DNA from: Saururus chinensis
Lineage: Eukaryota; Streptophyta; Magnoliopsida; Piperales; Saururaceae
Length of the DNA: 64,000 bases
Direction of reading: 5' to 3'
Assembly (NCBI GenBank): GCA_035235625.1
Contig: CP141142.1
Coordinates: forward strand, 22,392,995-22,456,994
Under the pieces are notes generated by a model that saw only the letters and a program-made list of their open reading frames with translations, had not been told where the DNA came from and made no database searches. The position numbers were made by a program, and so were the translations under genes. Below, piece after piece: positions 34,689 through 47,900 of the stretch. Every line of letters starts with the position of its first letter. Position 1 is the stretch's first letter.

Positions 34689-36535
34689 TGTAATAAGAAG
34701 GGGGCCAAGAGTAACATTTTTTTAATATAAATTAATTACAAATTTTATGGAACATGGCTTAAGATGCCCTAACAAAATCAAAGCAATGCAAATGTATATA
34801 ATTAATACATATCAAACGATCTTTATAAGGTAAGTATAAAGCGTAGATTTTCAAAGTTCTATGTGCTATCTTCATTAACATCATCTTCTTCGTTCATACC
34901 TGCAACGTCTGCGGGTGGGTGAGTATAATTATACTCAGTAAATAGGATTGAATTCTATTAGCATGTTATAACATAGAGCACAATTAAAGACACAAAACAT
35001 TCTTCTAATAATTCATATAATTAATATTTGAAAGTCAACTTTAAATAACTCAAAATATATTTACCAACTAATAGATTCAAATAAAATAATACTTCACAAA
35101 ATCTGATAAATCGGATAAATCATTTGTAACTAGAATATGAGAAATATGTCAAAATTAGATAAATCATCATTCACTAAATGCTATCGATAATGGAGTGACA
35201 TACACTTGTGCTCACGGGGAAATAGAATCAAAAGGAAAATGATCTTATGAGATATTTGATTTCATGGGTGCGTCATATGCCTTAATAAGTGGTATCTAGG
35301 AGTCAAAACTCTGAAAGCTTTTAGTCTTTATACTAAATGCTACCCTTCAAAAGTGATGATAGTTTTGGGCTTTATACCAAATAACTACCTTTCCAATTCG
35401 ATCAAAATTATTTGCAATGTCATTCAAATAATAATAATATTTGAAAACCTTTATCATGATGAAATTTTATTAAGAGGTGTACAATACACTTTATTTTAGC
35501 ATTCGACCGACCACTAATAAATACCATCTTTTTTTAAAGAATTATAAATCATACAACTTAGTCGTAGCATGGAATTAGAGTTTAAAGACACCTGCCATTT
35601 GTTCTTGAATTTAACCAGCGTAATGGCCAGTGGTTGGAACCTTATCTTGTTCTCAAGCTTAAGAGCCGCGAGCAGAACCTTCCATTGGTCTTGAACAAGA
35701 TCTCCTTTCGGACTTGGGAAGTGGCAGATGGGGCCTTCCCTTGAGCTAGGACAAATTCTTCTTTCGTACCAAAATTGGCTAACAAAGTCTCCCCTTATAC
35801 TGGGATGTTTCCTCCTTCATGGATCCCTCTACGACTTAGAGCATCATCAAATTAGCTAAGATCAGTTTTTAAATAAAGAAATCTTGTGATAAACAACTTC
35901 AAATAGGGGTTTTAAATTAAGAGAATGGGTAATAATCAGAAAAGATGGGGGGAGAAGGGTATGGGGCAAATTGGAACCTCCCCCCACTTCCACTTTTATA
36001 GAAAAAATGGGTCTGTTGGATGCGCCACACATGTTGCACATCCAACAGTAGCTGTAGGAGCATGGCTCCGACAACTAACCTATAGCAGGTGACTTGTCGC
36101 AATAGATGGCGTTAGCGAGGCTAATGCCAGTTGTTGACATCAAAAGTATTTATTTTATTTTTAAAATTTGATCTTTATTTAAAAATAAAATTTAAAACTT
36201 CAAATGGGCGTAACTCCTTACCTCGAACTCAAAATTACACATTCTTGGCACTGTTGGTACTCATATTGACAAGCCCTTCAAAAATGGACCAGAAAAGGGT
36301 ATCATATATCGCAAGTTTAAAGTAGGTCTTTCCCATGACATGCTTCTTGAAGCCATAGTCCATGATCCCGACGTCTGATTTATGTATTATTGGGCTCATT
36401 ACATCCATCTCTCACAACCCTATGAAAAACCTTAAGCTCCTTCGAACAAATCGAAAAAGTGCTATTGGGCCTTGAAACTCACTTATGGGCCTAAATGTTC
36501 AAGTTTTCAAAACTTTAAAATTTAAAGGTGTTACA
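34689..36535 (-). mobile_element. LTR H, about 1.85 kb, related to LTRs B and C
   Basis: The + strand ends aaatttaaaggtgttaca at 36535, the start of a minus LTR (TGTAACACC). A TATA box reads ctataaaagtgg on the minus strand near 35990-36002. The stretch 36105-36260 (ggcgttagcgaggctaatgcc ... ccttacctcgaactc) matches the equivalent part of LTR C. A ctgagtataattatactcac palindrome-like block near 34920 is the counterpart of tactcacc blocks in B. The left border is uncertain; flanking 5-mers do not match. It has a short array of 'ccttcccttgagctagg' type units (35640-35830). Confidence 0.45.
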
Positions 36536-36849
36536 CTAGGCTGAGCTTGACACAAAGGGGAAGGAGGGAGGCCTGGCCCCGCTGACAGCCCACTTACGAA
36601 GGGTTGTGGGCTGGGCCGGCTCGCCATGCCTATTCCCCCGTCCCTCCTTGTAGTTATTTCAAAAAAATAAAAAATGCATAATTTTTTTTTAAAATATTTA
36701 TTACTATTATCATGAGCTAAGACAGACAATACAGGATAGTTACTTCTATATGTCTACCAACAAGTTAGAACATCTATTTTACTAAGTTGTTGGGAGGACA
36801 TAATGAATTTCAAATCAATATTTAAATAATAGTTAATTCAACTATTATC

Positions 36850-37600
36850 ACTATATTTTTATTTATTTTTATGAAGTGACATCCAAGACTTAGTATTACA
36901 TGAAAGATTCATTTGAATAGAAGAAGTTGATTGATTTTGTCTTGTCCTATGGGTTATTTCATATGTATTATATAAAGAATACAAATTAGTTTCTACAGTT
37001 TTATATAAAGTATCATTTTTATTGACATAGGGACTCATGTTCTCACGTATACCATTAAATAAAATTTGTACACTATCTAATCTAACCCTATGATCCATTA
37101 CAACCCCTAAACAATAAATTAAAGAGATATGACACCAATCTTTATTAAATTTTGTTTACATTTCCTTTACAAGATATGCAAATGCTTCAACCCCTTTATA
37201 TTGTGCAAATGCATCAGTTATGCCATACAAATGGTTTAGCATTGAACCAGAAGCAAGGATAGTAAACTCTAGACAAATCTTTAGTAATATTATAAAAACT
37301 ATATAAAAAATGCATCAAACGAATAGATATGGAAAAATTACCTTCATTAAGTCCTATATGAGGTAACTTTTCTATTGCCCAACATATAATTAAACTTTCA
37401 AATCCTTCACAAGATTTTAACAATTAAAATGCTCTATTCCACCTATGATGAGAATCTAATTAAATTTTGGTATATTTCTTACCATGCAATCTACAAAATT
37501 CTTTTAATGCTTGTAATCTAGAGAGCGAAGAGGCGATATTTAACAAAACATTTTTAATTAATTGAATATGAGGTTTTACTAAATTTAGGAAAGTAACAAT
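36850..37600 (-). pseudogene. hAT transposase fragment (Ac-like), decayed
   Basis: Read on the minus strand the order of motifs is that of the RNase H-like core of plant hAT transposases: RWN (37436-37444) in a context equivalent to 'TRWNSTY.ML', then FLYSFYNITKDLSRVYYP (equivalent to 'FL..FY..T..LSGS.YP'), then MDHRVRLDSVQILF (equivalent to 'LDPR.KL....F') and LYSLYNTYE. Stops separate these pieces. The C-terminal dimerisation domain and N-terminal zinc finger are absent. Flanking 36536-36640 has 'gggctgggccggctcgcc', typical text near hAT-like ends. Confidence 0.6.
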
Positions 37601-37634
37601 ATAGGTTAATCTCAAATCGTACATCTGCAAAAGT

Positions 37635-38283
37635 TGCATAGGACAAACTTGTCTAATATAATGAGAATTGAGGTTGTCAAAGTGTCTAGGTTATTGTTGT
37701 TTACCCTTGAGAAAATTCTTAAGATCTTGTCCTCTATGTTCAAAATTAAGGTGGTGGCTATGAATGAATCTAAGAAGATAGATACCTTAGATATTGAGGA
37801 TCTTGTAGGGAACCTTAGAACCTTTGAGATACAAGAGAAGTCTTATGCAATTAAGAAAGAATTGTTTAAGAAATGGAAGGGAAAACAAACTGCCTTTAAA
37901 ACATTTAATAGAACCTTCAAGAAAAATAAAGCTTGTACACATTAGGGGGATCTAAACAATATGAGGATGATGAAATATTAGCTTGTTGGCCAAAAACTTC
38001 AAGAAATTTATGAAATCTCAGAATAGTTAGGCCTAGGAATAAGGGTCACAATTCAGGGAAATTAGGAGTTAGTACACATTAGGAGGATCTAAACAATATG
38101 CAGTGTTTTGAATGTGAAAAATTAGGTCATTTTGTAGCTATTTGTACTATGAATAATTTTGATAGTTTGTCTAAGAATAAGCCTACAGAAGCAAAGGGGT
38201 TTGATCAAAGAAATAGGGAAATGTGCTTAGCAAATTACTTTGATGAGAGTTCTTATGAGCAAAATGAGATGTGTAACGGGTAA
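37635..38283 (+). pseudogene. Copia-type gag fragment with zinc knuckle
   Basis: The first frame (37660-37945) has 'LSSMFKIKVVAMNESKK' and 'LDIEDLVGNLRTFEI', matching the plant Copia gag pattern 'LP..F..KV.AI.E.KDL..L...EL.G.L...E'. The second (38098-38283) has CFECEKLGHFVAIC, a CX2CX4HX4C zinc knuckle. A stop and frame change separate them. A direct repeat (tacacattaggRggatctaa) occurs at about 37937 and 38075, consistent with a local duplication. No protease, integrase or RT follows. Confidence 0.6.
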
Positions 38284-38329
38284 GATCTCTAATTTAATTC
38301 TTTTTTAATTGTGTGAATTTGTTTGTCAG

Positions 38330-40230
38330 TTTGATTTAATTTTTTAGCGGTAATGGGTTAGTTTAATTACAAATTTCTTAAGGTTTAATTTCATTAGTGT
38401 CAAGCTTGATTTACCCAATTTTTTTTTTATTTAAAGACATTTTATTTTTATTTATTTTTCCTTCATTAAAGGAGCAGGCCCCATAGTTGGACCCACATTC
38501 GTGTGGTATGGAGTGCTACCAATTTTAGCTTTCAACCTTCTATTAATTTGTCTTAGTGGGTTTGAGTGTGATTAAATTTATTTTTGAGTCAAAAGTGTAT
38601 TTAAATGGTCACTTAGGGTATTTTTATCTATTTTCTAGCCCAACAATTTAATTCCCAGCCCATAAGCCTTACTATAAAAAAATCATATCTATTCGCCAAA
38701 TGGGGAAGGGCAGAAAATAGGAGGGAGGCTAGCTCTACCCACATTTCTCAAAGGAGAAACTCTTCTTAAGGTAAGGTTTTACCCTTAATCAACCCATAGT
38801 CTTTAGATCTTTGTCTTAATCATCTATATCTTCACTTCTCTATTTTGATTCTTAATTTCCTTCAATCAAAATCATGTTTTTAATTCCAATTTAGAACCCT
38901 AATTAGGTTAATTTTATTTTTTAACCCAAGGAGGTCTTAGATCGATCTTTTCCTAAGTTGACTTGAGTCTATTGATTACTTTTAATTAAGTTTAACTAAA
39001 ACCCCTATTTTTTTGGTAGGATTTCTTGAGGTTGAAGCTCGTTCAAGGGAGTTTAAAGCTTGTTAGAGGTAAGGGTTTTTTACCTTGAGTGGTGTTCATT
39101 CTTGAAATGCCAAGATTATGGGTTTATTTGAGCATTTGATTCATCTTGATGTGTAATGGTGATTTATGAAAAATATGTCATTTATGGTTATTTTGTATGA
39201 TTAAGCATGGAAAATGTTAAATCCAACATGTTCTAGGCTTAGATTTTGATTATATGATATTTTATGATCATTTTCTAATTTATAAGGAATTTTGAAATAT
39301 TTTTGGTTTGAATTTTGAGAGGTTGAAGATGAACTAGAAAAGTGAACTATTTTGACTGTTTGAACAGGCTGACAGACCGTTCGAATGGGCAGTAAGGTAG
39401 ATTGAACGGTAAGGCATTCGAATGGGTAGCAGGGCCGTTCAAATGACCAAATGACAATTTCTTGAAAATGGCTATTTTTTGGATTTTTAACTATTTCTTG
39501 TTATTTTCTTATAATTCTAATTCTGTATGGCTATGATGAGTTATGAATACTTATAATTGTCACCTTAATTGCATATGGACAGTCCTTAAGAATACTTATG
39601 AATACTTATAGTTGTCATCTTAATTATATCTAATTCTTTTATGATTGATGAATCATGTTCCACATGTTTTAGCTCAAATATGAACACAACCACATATGTA
39701 AATTTTTATTTATTATATTATTTTACTTGCCACAAATGGACCATGTTTCATGCATATTGGGACTAATTAGAGTATGTTATATATGCTTGCATTCATTAAA
39801 CATTGCTCACTTATGTATCATGTTGCATGCATCATGAGAATGATTTGTAAGTAAATTTTTTTTGTGTTTAACCATGATTAATCGATTAGATGCCGCAGTT
39901 TTTTGGATTAGCTGTATTGTGGATTTATAGAATCGATTTTATATCCAAAAGGATGGGGTTCTGCATTCATTTGATAGCAGGTTTCCTCCTCGGGTGAGAA
40001 GAGTGGAATGCTATAATGAGTTAAATTGATGTGTATTTCTGGACAGAAGAATCCAGGCTAGTTTGTTCGTGTGCACCAGCTTACCAAGGGGTACGTCCCT
40101 ATTAGGGATTTACCAAAACTGCTTTAGTTTTCCTATTTTAGGAATTCAGACTTCTTAGTTAGGATTTCCAGGGTGAGTAAGTCTGCTTGTGGTTCAGCCA
40201 AGAAAGCTGGATTCCTTTTTCTAGGCACTA
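38330..40230 (+). mobile_element. Probable plus-oriented LTR
   Basis: A TATA-like actataaaaaaatc lies at 38671-38684, followed by aaggtaag (about 38768) and gaggtaaggg (about 39066) splice-donor-like words and 'gaccgttcgaatgggcag' (about 39375), a motif that also appears in the insertion at 27150-28523. These features are shared with other LTR leaders in the window. I found no clean ends. Confidence 0.3.
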
Positions 40231-41040
40231 TCTCATGGTGAAAAATTCAAGGTATTCACTGACCATAAGAGATTGAAGTATCTCTTCTCCCAAAGAGATT
40301 TGAACATGAGGCAAAGAAGATGGTTGGAGTTCCTTAAGGACTATGACTTCACTATCTCCTATCATCCCGGGAAAGCTAATATGGTGGTGGATGCCTTGAG
40401 TATAAAATCAGCCACTTCGGTAGCTTGTATGCGCATTAAAGAATGGCTCCTATATGAGGAAGCTAATGAGCTTAAGCCGGAGTTAGCTATGGAGAATACA
40501 CGTAGTTAGTTTGCCAACCTTTCCATAAGCTTAGCTTGGTTGATGATGTGGTGGAAACTCAATAGATAGACGAGGAGACCCAAGCCATGAAGGCTAAGTT
40601 GAGAGAGAGGGCGGTGGTTGACTTGGAGGAAAGCTCCAATGGGAGCTTGACTTATAGAGGACGGTTGTGGGTCCCAAACTCTATGGAGTTTAAGGGGCGT
40701 ATTCTATAAGAGGAATACCATTCTATGTTCTCCATCCACCTAGGGGGAATAAAGATGTACCATAATGTGAAAAGGACCTTTTGGTGGAGCAATAAAGGGA
40801 GACATTGTTTCCTTTGTGACCAAATGCCTTGTATGTTAGCAAATTAGGGTGGAGCATCGTTATATGGGTGGTGTACTACAACTCCTTCCTATCCCATAGT
40901 AAAAGTGGGAGAATGTAGTGATGAATTTTGTTTCTGGACTCCCCAGATCGCTGAGTAGTAATGATGTTGTGTGGGTCATCGTTGATTGACTCACAAAGTC
41001 TGCGCATTTCATTGGGATAAGGAAGACTACTTCGAGCTCT
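40231..41040 (+). pseudogene. Ty3/gypsy RNase H-integrase fragment
   Basis: An open frame (40273-40509) reads [21 protein letters not shown] and [21 protein letters not shown], the conserved end of gypsy RNase H. After shifts come the integrase zinc-binding region (about 40740-40840, HNVKRTFWW) and the core start DVVWVIVD.LTKSAHFIGIRKTTSSS (about 40960-41030). One stop is a TGA replacing the usual Arg codon after WVIVD. The fragment ends abruptly in LTR-like antisense sequence. Confidence 0.75.
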
Positions 41041-41148
41041 ATGCATATACTAGGATTCTATCCATTGAAACCCCTTAAAATTTAACAAAGACTTATATAA
41101 TTACCCCTAAACCCTTAGTTTAGGCATAATCAGAACATGGGGTGTTAC
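41041..41148 (-). mobile_element. First ~100 bp of a minus-oriented 3' LTR
   Basis: Minus strand reads TGTAACACCCCATGTTCTG. It is preceded by a purine tract caggggaagaa and 'gcgaggatgaaatt' (+ 41149-41185 in reverse), the usual gypsy pol-end/PPT arrangement. Its left side is fused to the plus-strand pol fragment, so the LTR is truncated. Confidence 0.5.
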
Positions 41149-43354
41149 ATTCTTCCCCTGTTTGTTGAATTTCATCCTCGCAATTCACCCAAAAACACTC
41201 TTCAAAACATAACCGAATCAAAACGGAATCTGATCAATATTTGGATAACAATCACAAATATGAATCCGATTATTTACAATCGGACACAACATTCCAATGC
41301 ACAATCTAATAAACCATAATTGGATAACATAATCTGATAACTACTAAGGTAAAACATTCTGATCCTAACCTTATAGCACATTCGAAAACAAATAATAACC
41401 AACAGTCAAAGTTAGATGAAACACACAAACAAAATCCGATAATTAGGCACATATAACAAAATGAAATCCGATAAATAATAATTGGATCAAACACTCATAA
41501 ACAAAATTCATTAGATAAAAATCGGATTTCACATTCATAAATAGGATCCAATAATTTAAGATCGGATAGAATGTTCATAAACAAAATCCAATAGCTCATG
41601 ATTGGATAAAACACTTTAAACAAAATCTGATTATTAATTTAAAATTAAATAAAGCATATCATATAGAATCTGATTATGAACCTTAAAATCGGAGAAATCA
41701 TTTTTTGGATTCAAAGCAGATTAGATCAAAAGCAAAACAAATTAGAGTAGAGCAGATAGATTAATCGAGAAATATATCCAAAAATTTTCAGAATTAAATC
41801 ATCCAATCGAATAATAGAACCTGATTATTATTAGGGCTGCATCTCAGTATGGTTCTAATAGGAACCAAACCGAACCGAATTATGGAAATGAAATACAAGA
41901 ACAGAACTAAACCAAATTACAGAACCGAGATACAGGAACTGAACCGAACCATCATAAAAACCAAAACCGAACCGAAACTGAATAAAAACTGAACATTTTA
42001 ATTAAATTACCTTAATTAATCACAATCAGATCAAAACAGTACAAAAAATGCCTACAAGGTTGCAACTTAACATTTATCATGCACATTTATACATAAAAAT
42101 TGATAAAGGTTTCAACAGTATTTTTGTGCCCTTTTCAAAAGTCTTTCCTTCTTAGCAGCTCTGTCCTCTGGTCTATATTTCAAAAGCAACTTAAAAGGAT
42201 TTGTTGCTGAATTAGACATGGAAAAGAAGAAAAAAAGTCAATTAAACGAATAACATACTAGATAATTTTTAAAACCCAATCAGACTTCAAATTAAAGATT
42301 TACTGATATTTTTGCCAATTGTTTTGGTAAACTGGTTCAAAGCCGGAGAAACCTTCAAACACTGATTGAGAATCTACTGTTGCCTTTGGATGCGAACAAC
42401 TTTAGGCCACTTAACAAACCTATGAAGGTCCCTTTTAGGTGGCAAAGCACAACCAACCAATTCCAAATTGCTTGGGATGCTTCTCAAACAATGGATTAAC
42501 AAGCTTTTCCTACAAGAGAATACTAGTTTCAATGAATGATATGAAAGAAATACAAAATATTTTATTAAAACCAATTATGAAATGGAACAAACTGAGACCA
42601 AAAAATGCTAATCAACAACATAATCCTAGTCCATGAGCAGGTATGTTCGTTTCAGTCAAGACCTGGAACAATATTCAATCATCCAAACTCTAAGAACCAA
42701 ACAAATCAAAAAAATGAACATTGTAGTTCTGTATAAATAGGGCAAATAAACCATAGCTTAGGATTGCCAAATGGTTCAAGAAAAAGAAACAAATTCAAGT
42801 GGCTTCCTACAACAAAAGCAGAACCAATTAGTCCACTAGTACGTAGTGTCATAAATTCATAAATTAGATACCAAAATCCAATTTGGAAACCAACATACAA
42901 TCTACAAGTTGAGTACCAACTATGAGCGATCAGCTTTCAGTGATGACCCACAAACTGGCTGAAGCTAAACTCTAGGAAGAAACCACCAAAATGGTTGCTG
43001 AGAAGCTAGCAATCTGGGATTGAAACTGTCATATGTAGATTAGAAGATGCTGCATTGAGAAAGACTGAATCTTTGTGAAACCAAAACAGCCAAAGGAGAC
43101 CAAAACTGAATAAGGAACCAAACTGAACTGCTAAATTTTGGTTCGATTTTAACCGGTTCGGTTCCAGTTTTTTGGTGCAACCCTAATTATTATTCTCAAA
43201 ATTAAATAAATTTTCAGAATCAAAATGAAACAGATAGATCAGAGGCCATGATACCGAACGAGGTTCCCCCTGACACTCATAAGGTAGCAGAAGGCTTAGA
43301 AGGACAGGAGCTTTCCCATAATGCTCCACACCTATATGAACACGCCATACCGAT
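41149..43354 (-). mobile_element. Internal region of a minus-oriented LTR element, non-coding
   Basis: Bounded at the left by a polypurine tract next to the truncated LTR and at the right by LTR D. Text such as gccatgatacc (43245-43255) resembles the complement of the initiator-Met primer site but lies about 100 bp from the LTR, so it is ambiguous. The interior is A-rich with repeated 'aatccgataa' words and no pol genes, as in large non-autonomous LTR derivatives. It carries a hAT insertion. Confidence 0.35.
41832..43185. mobile_element. Non-autonomous hAT element, 1354 bp, TSD ATTATTAT
   Basis: Left end tagggctgcatctcag and right end (reverse complement) tagggttgcaccaaaa form short TIRs, each followed by gaaccgaacc-rich text. 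ATTATTAT flanks both ends (41824-41831 and 43186-43193), the 8-bp duplication expected of hAT elements. No transposase domain is readable in the interior; open frames at 42374-42636 and 42706-42900 have no known motif. Confidence 0.8.
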
Positions 43355-44159
43355 TGTAATGCCCGGCTCCGCCCGACCTGATGCGAACCCGGTCCAAGGA
43401 CCAGTCAGTGCATGGGGGTGATGGAATTGAAAGAGAGTAACAAATTCGTGGAAGACTTAGCCCCTCCTATAGGTAGTTTCAACTAGCAGAGTTACGCACC
43501 TCATGTCCTTTGAGAAAGAGTAATAAGTAGAACAAAAGAGGACTTTTACTTTGAACTAGTCTACAAGTCTTGTACCCACATACTTAGAATCTTGAGCCAA
43601 CACACATGGCTGAATCATAAAGTCTCAAACAGATCTAAAAACATAAGATATACATGAGTTTGTAACAAGAACTACCATACATGATGTTCTATTATCATAA
43701 CAGAGTAAATAAGAAAAACTTAATAAAGTCTAGAGGCATCCACGCCTAATCCAATGCTCTCCCTGACCGTTCCTTATACAGAGGGTTTTGCTCGACTGCA
43801 TGTCGTACCATGCAGCCCCAAAACATAAACACAGAAAGTGGGGTGAGTAAAACTGAATAAGGTTTGAATACGGCGACAATAATAAGAAAACCAACACGAC
43901 ATGGCAATATAACAATTTAGATTCATGATTAACATGATATACCCTTTTTTTATCATCTCCTTACTAAACCCCTACTTATCCATAAGTAAAAACTCTAACA
44001 TGCATATGACGCACCTATCAAAGTCAAGGCATAAATGATCAAGTTATAACCAAACATCCATCCTGCATAGGTAATGGTTTACATCTAATCAATTCAAGCA
44101 TAATATCACACATAAATTGCATGAGAAGTGTCTTTCACACACTTTCTGATCATGCGACC

Positions 44160-44360
44160 ATATCACATAAACTTGCATAGTAGTGTCTCATTCACACCAT
44201 TCAGATCATGCATTCATATCTCATAAACCTGCATAATAGTGTCTCCATCACGTAATTCAGGTCATGCATTTATATCTCATAAACCTACATAATAGTGTCT
44301 CAATCACATGGTTTAGATCATGAAACCATATCACATAAACCTGCATATAGTGTCCCAATT
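44160..44360. repeat. 56-bp tandem repeat x 3.5
   Basis: cataaacctgcatartagtg starts at about 44167, 44223, 44279 and 44335, an even 56-bp step. Confidence 0.75.
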
Positions 44361-44724
44361 AGACATAATCACATAATTCAAATTCATATAATTCATTCAT
44401 AAATCATTCACCCTGCAAGATAAGTGTCTCAATCACACTATTCTAAATCATGTATAAATAAACCACATCCACATATGTCACATAATCTTAAATATCCCTA
44501 CACAACATGTGCAATCTAGGTATAATATTATCTCATACACATGCATTATCCACAAATGGTAAATGTCTCCATTAAGGAGTGAACACAATCATTGCCACAA
44601 GACTGAACATGGTCCGATTTCCTAATTGGAAACCTAGGGCATTGCCCGCTCTAGACATAGTCCAAATCCCTCATGGGAAATAAGATGTAGGGGTAGTCAG
44701 CCTCTCTGCTCGCCCAGGACAATC

Positions 44725-44900
44725 CACATGGAAAGTCCAAATTCCCAAAGGGAACCTAGAGTAGGTTTGCTCGTCGAAGATAATTATGGCAAAGAAAGTC
44801 CAAATTCCCACATATGGAACCTAGAGCAGTGTGCTTGCCCAAGAGATCTATGTAGTGGGGAGAGTCCAAATTCCCACACAGGGAACCTAGAACACGTAGT
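44725..44900. repeat. About 65-bp tandem repeat x 3
   Basis: agtccaaattccca followed by ggaacctaga starts at about 44734, 44797 and 44863. Confidence 0.7.
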
Positions 44901-47900
44901 AGCTAGTGCACAAAGGCGTACCACTCTGGATGCTCAGTGTCCAGATGTGACAATCTTAATAAATCTCAATAATTCATTCATATTATAAGATAACATATCG
45001 TCTCACTATCATACAATAAACTTGCTAGAAACATACTTAGAACATAAGAATTTCTTCACCCATAAGTTCAAGATGATCAATTTTAACATGTCTAACCATC
45101 CACATCTAATTCCACAAAATACTTAAGCATATTTCATAAATACCAACAAAAGTATCATACCCTTCCAGTAGATTACTATAGCTCAAAATGCTCCCCATAA
45201 ACATTAGAAACATCACTTGGGAGCAAAAACACCGAAATGAGCATAACAAACAAAAGGGCCAAATCTATTGTGTAGCCGGTGATCGGCCGACAGTCCTTTC
45301 AATCGGATGGCCTTAAAATTGGCAAATTTGTTGTATGGTAGATTGATCAGTCTGGCAGGCCATTCGATCAGCCACTATGCCCAATTGATCACCAACAAGG
45401 CAAATGGAGGTCTTTTTCTTCCTTTCGAAATTCAAAACCGAAACACCATTAATGGAACTTAAAATCTTCATTTTAAGCCTCATACACCATCAAAATCAAA
45501 TTAAACATTCTAGACCATTAAATCAACTCATTTCAAATCTAAACCCTAAGTAATCAAGTCAAGATTAACTTTTTTCAAATCCACCATTAAAGCCCTAAAT
45601 ATGAAACCCATTTAATCAAAACACATAAAAATCGAGATTTGCATACATATTATGGCTGAGATGAAAACCCATTACCTGTCCACTTGATTTGAGTCGAATT
45701 ACACTTCAATCACCTCCAAAAGCTTCCAAAAACATGATTTTTATGTTAAACACTCCTAAACACGATTTAGACTTAAAAATCATAGAACAAATCCTAGATC
45801 TAGAGCTTAGGAGGCATAAAATCAAATTTGTGAAGGTTAGGGTCTGAAGTAGAGGAGTAAAACAGTGATTTAATGCTTTGAAAATAGATTGAATTAATGG
45901 AGGAAGATAAGATTAAGAGGAATTTAAGAAAAACCCTAATGATTAAGCAAGGATTAAGGAAATCTTACTTCCAATCACTTCCTCTTTGGGCCTAATTGAG
46001 GATTAGGCTCCAAATCTCCTAGCACAGCCCGGTCAGCCCCTTTCCTTTTATAGGAAGGAATAGGCTATACCTAATTAAAACTTGGGTGAGGATAGAATCT
46101 TAAACTAAAAGTAGGTATTTTGGCCATTTAAACTCTCATTATGTAATGTCCCTAATTTTTCTACAATTTTCTCTAATTTTTCTGATCATTTTCAGCAGAA
46201 AAATGTGACGCTTCTGTGTATTTGGCCTTGGTATTTGTTCCCGTAGAGTCAGGTGTGGGGTTCAATCGTAGGCCAAGGGCCTCGTTGCATGCTTCTAGCA
46301 AGAAAAAGATAGAAAGAAAAGGAAACGACAAGAGAAGAGATAAGTGATAGCAAAAAAAAGAAAAAAAGGAAAGGATAGGGCTCGGGCTCAGCCGAGCCCA
46401 ATCAAGAAATTTCTGGACTGTGCGCTTTCCTCCCCCTCCGGTTTCCTTTGTAAAGTCACTGCCAGCCACTGGTGGGCCATAGGGCTGCCACCGTCTGCTC
46501 TGCCAAGCAATGTGGGGGTAGGAGACCACCGTCCTAGCCCCCCATGGCCTCTTCGCTCCATCTTCCAACCCGGTTATCTCCTCGTCCTCTCTCTGTTTTT
46601 AGTTTTGGTCGCCACCGCTGTGGGTCGGCCGGTCGTCATGAGCTCCATCCTAGCCGAGTGACTGCAAGGGTCATCCCTTCCCGGCCTCAATGGGCCTCTC
46701 CTCTTCTGCCCCACTCCATTTTTCCCCTTGCCCTTATTTTTCCATCGGTGCTATGTTTTGGTGAAACTGAGGCTGCTGGCAGTGAGCCATGGCTGATAGA
46801 GCTCTATCTAGCCTCGTCTTGGTCAGGTGAAGGCTGTGGACCACCCCACTTTGCTTGGTCATGCCTCTGTCATTCCTATCTCCTCCATCCAATTCTTTGC
46901 CTTCCATGTTTCTGTCTGTAACGGAATTGAGGAAGTGCCGACAAGAGATAGTCTCCGGTTGGCCCTGACCATTTTTTGGCCTCCTCCGCTCAGTCGGAAT
47001 CATATCTGCCCTCTCCCGGTTGTACTATTCCATCCGAACAAACTGAGCCTTTGCCCTCACTATATTTTGATTCTCCGATGAGCTGCCAAAAATTGTCATA
47101 TGCCATTTGGTTCTGCCTTGAATAGGTGATGATGACATGGCTACTCTAGCCTAGACTGCTGGCCTTGTCTGCACCCATCTTAGCCACCGCCCGGAATGGG
47201 CCGCTTTCCCTTATGCCCGTTTTCTAGTGTGTGCAGCGTGAACCGGTCGAAAGAGGATTGTTCTGCTACAGCCGTGGGCCATGTTTGGCCAGCCTTGTCA
47301 TAGTGACGGCCCCACCTAGGCCGGTTTTACCTCATTTGACCCTAGCTTCTCCTTGTGGCCCATAGCCCCAACTAGTCACACTTCATCGGCATATTTGCCC
47401 GTTAGACCCCTCTTGCCCATTTTACGTCGTCGGTACCGGACGACCTTTGCCAAGATTCTATATGACCTACCTTGACCTAAGGTGGACAAGTTCACCTGCA
47501 TCGGCTTTGGTCAGTGATAGCCTCACGGCCTTTTCTTGACCCATAACCTTCCCCGTACCCTCTGTCGTGCAAGATGCACAACCACCCGCACCATTGGTCA
47601 TGGTTGTGGGTGGTGATCAACGATGTCGTCGCTTTGATTGGCCACCACTAGGGCCTTAGCCCTGTCAGCCTTTTGTGGGCCTTAGTTTGCCTCCGTTCAA
47701 CTCTCTCCCCACCCCTTTGGGCCACGTGTGTATGTAGCCGCACGTGAGGTTTAGGGCTTAGGCGCTATTTTTGTGCTGCCAGCCCATCGGATGGCTCTGC
47801 CACCAAATGGAATCAACATCAGAACCCTCCACCACCTCTCCTCTATCTGTGAGCATTGCCCCATGCTCTCCACCTTTATGTGGACCCTTTGTAAAAGTAA

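Larger units (their letters stand above)
43355..46141 (-). mobile_element. LTR D, minus, start cut off by the next insertion
   Basis: The + strand begins tgtaatgcccggctccgccc, like the 3' ends (in reverse) of LTRs C and F. A TATA box cctataaaagg reads on the minus strand at 46044-46053. Near 43835 'gtggggtgagtaaaactg' is the complement of the tactcacc block common to these LTRs. It holds two arrays (44160-44360 and 44725-44900). The LTR 5' start is missing because an A-type LTR begins at 46142. Confidence 0.5.
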
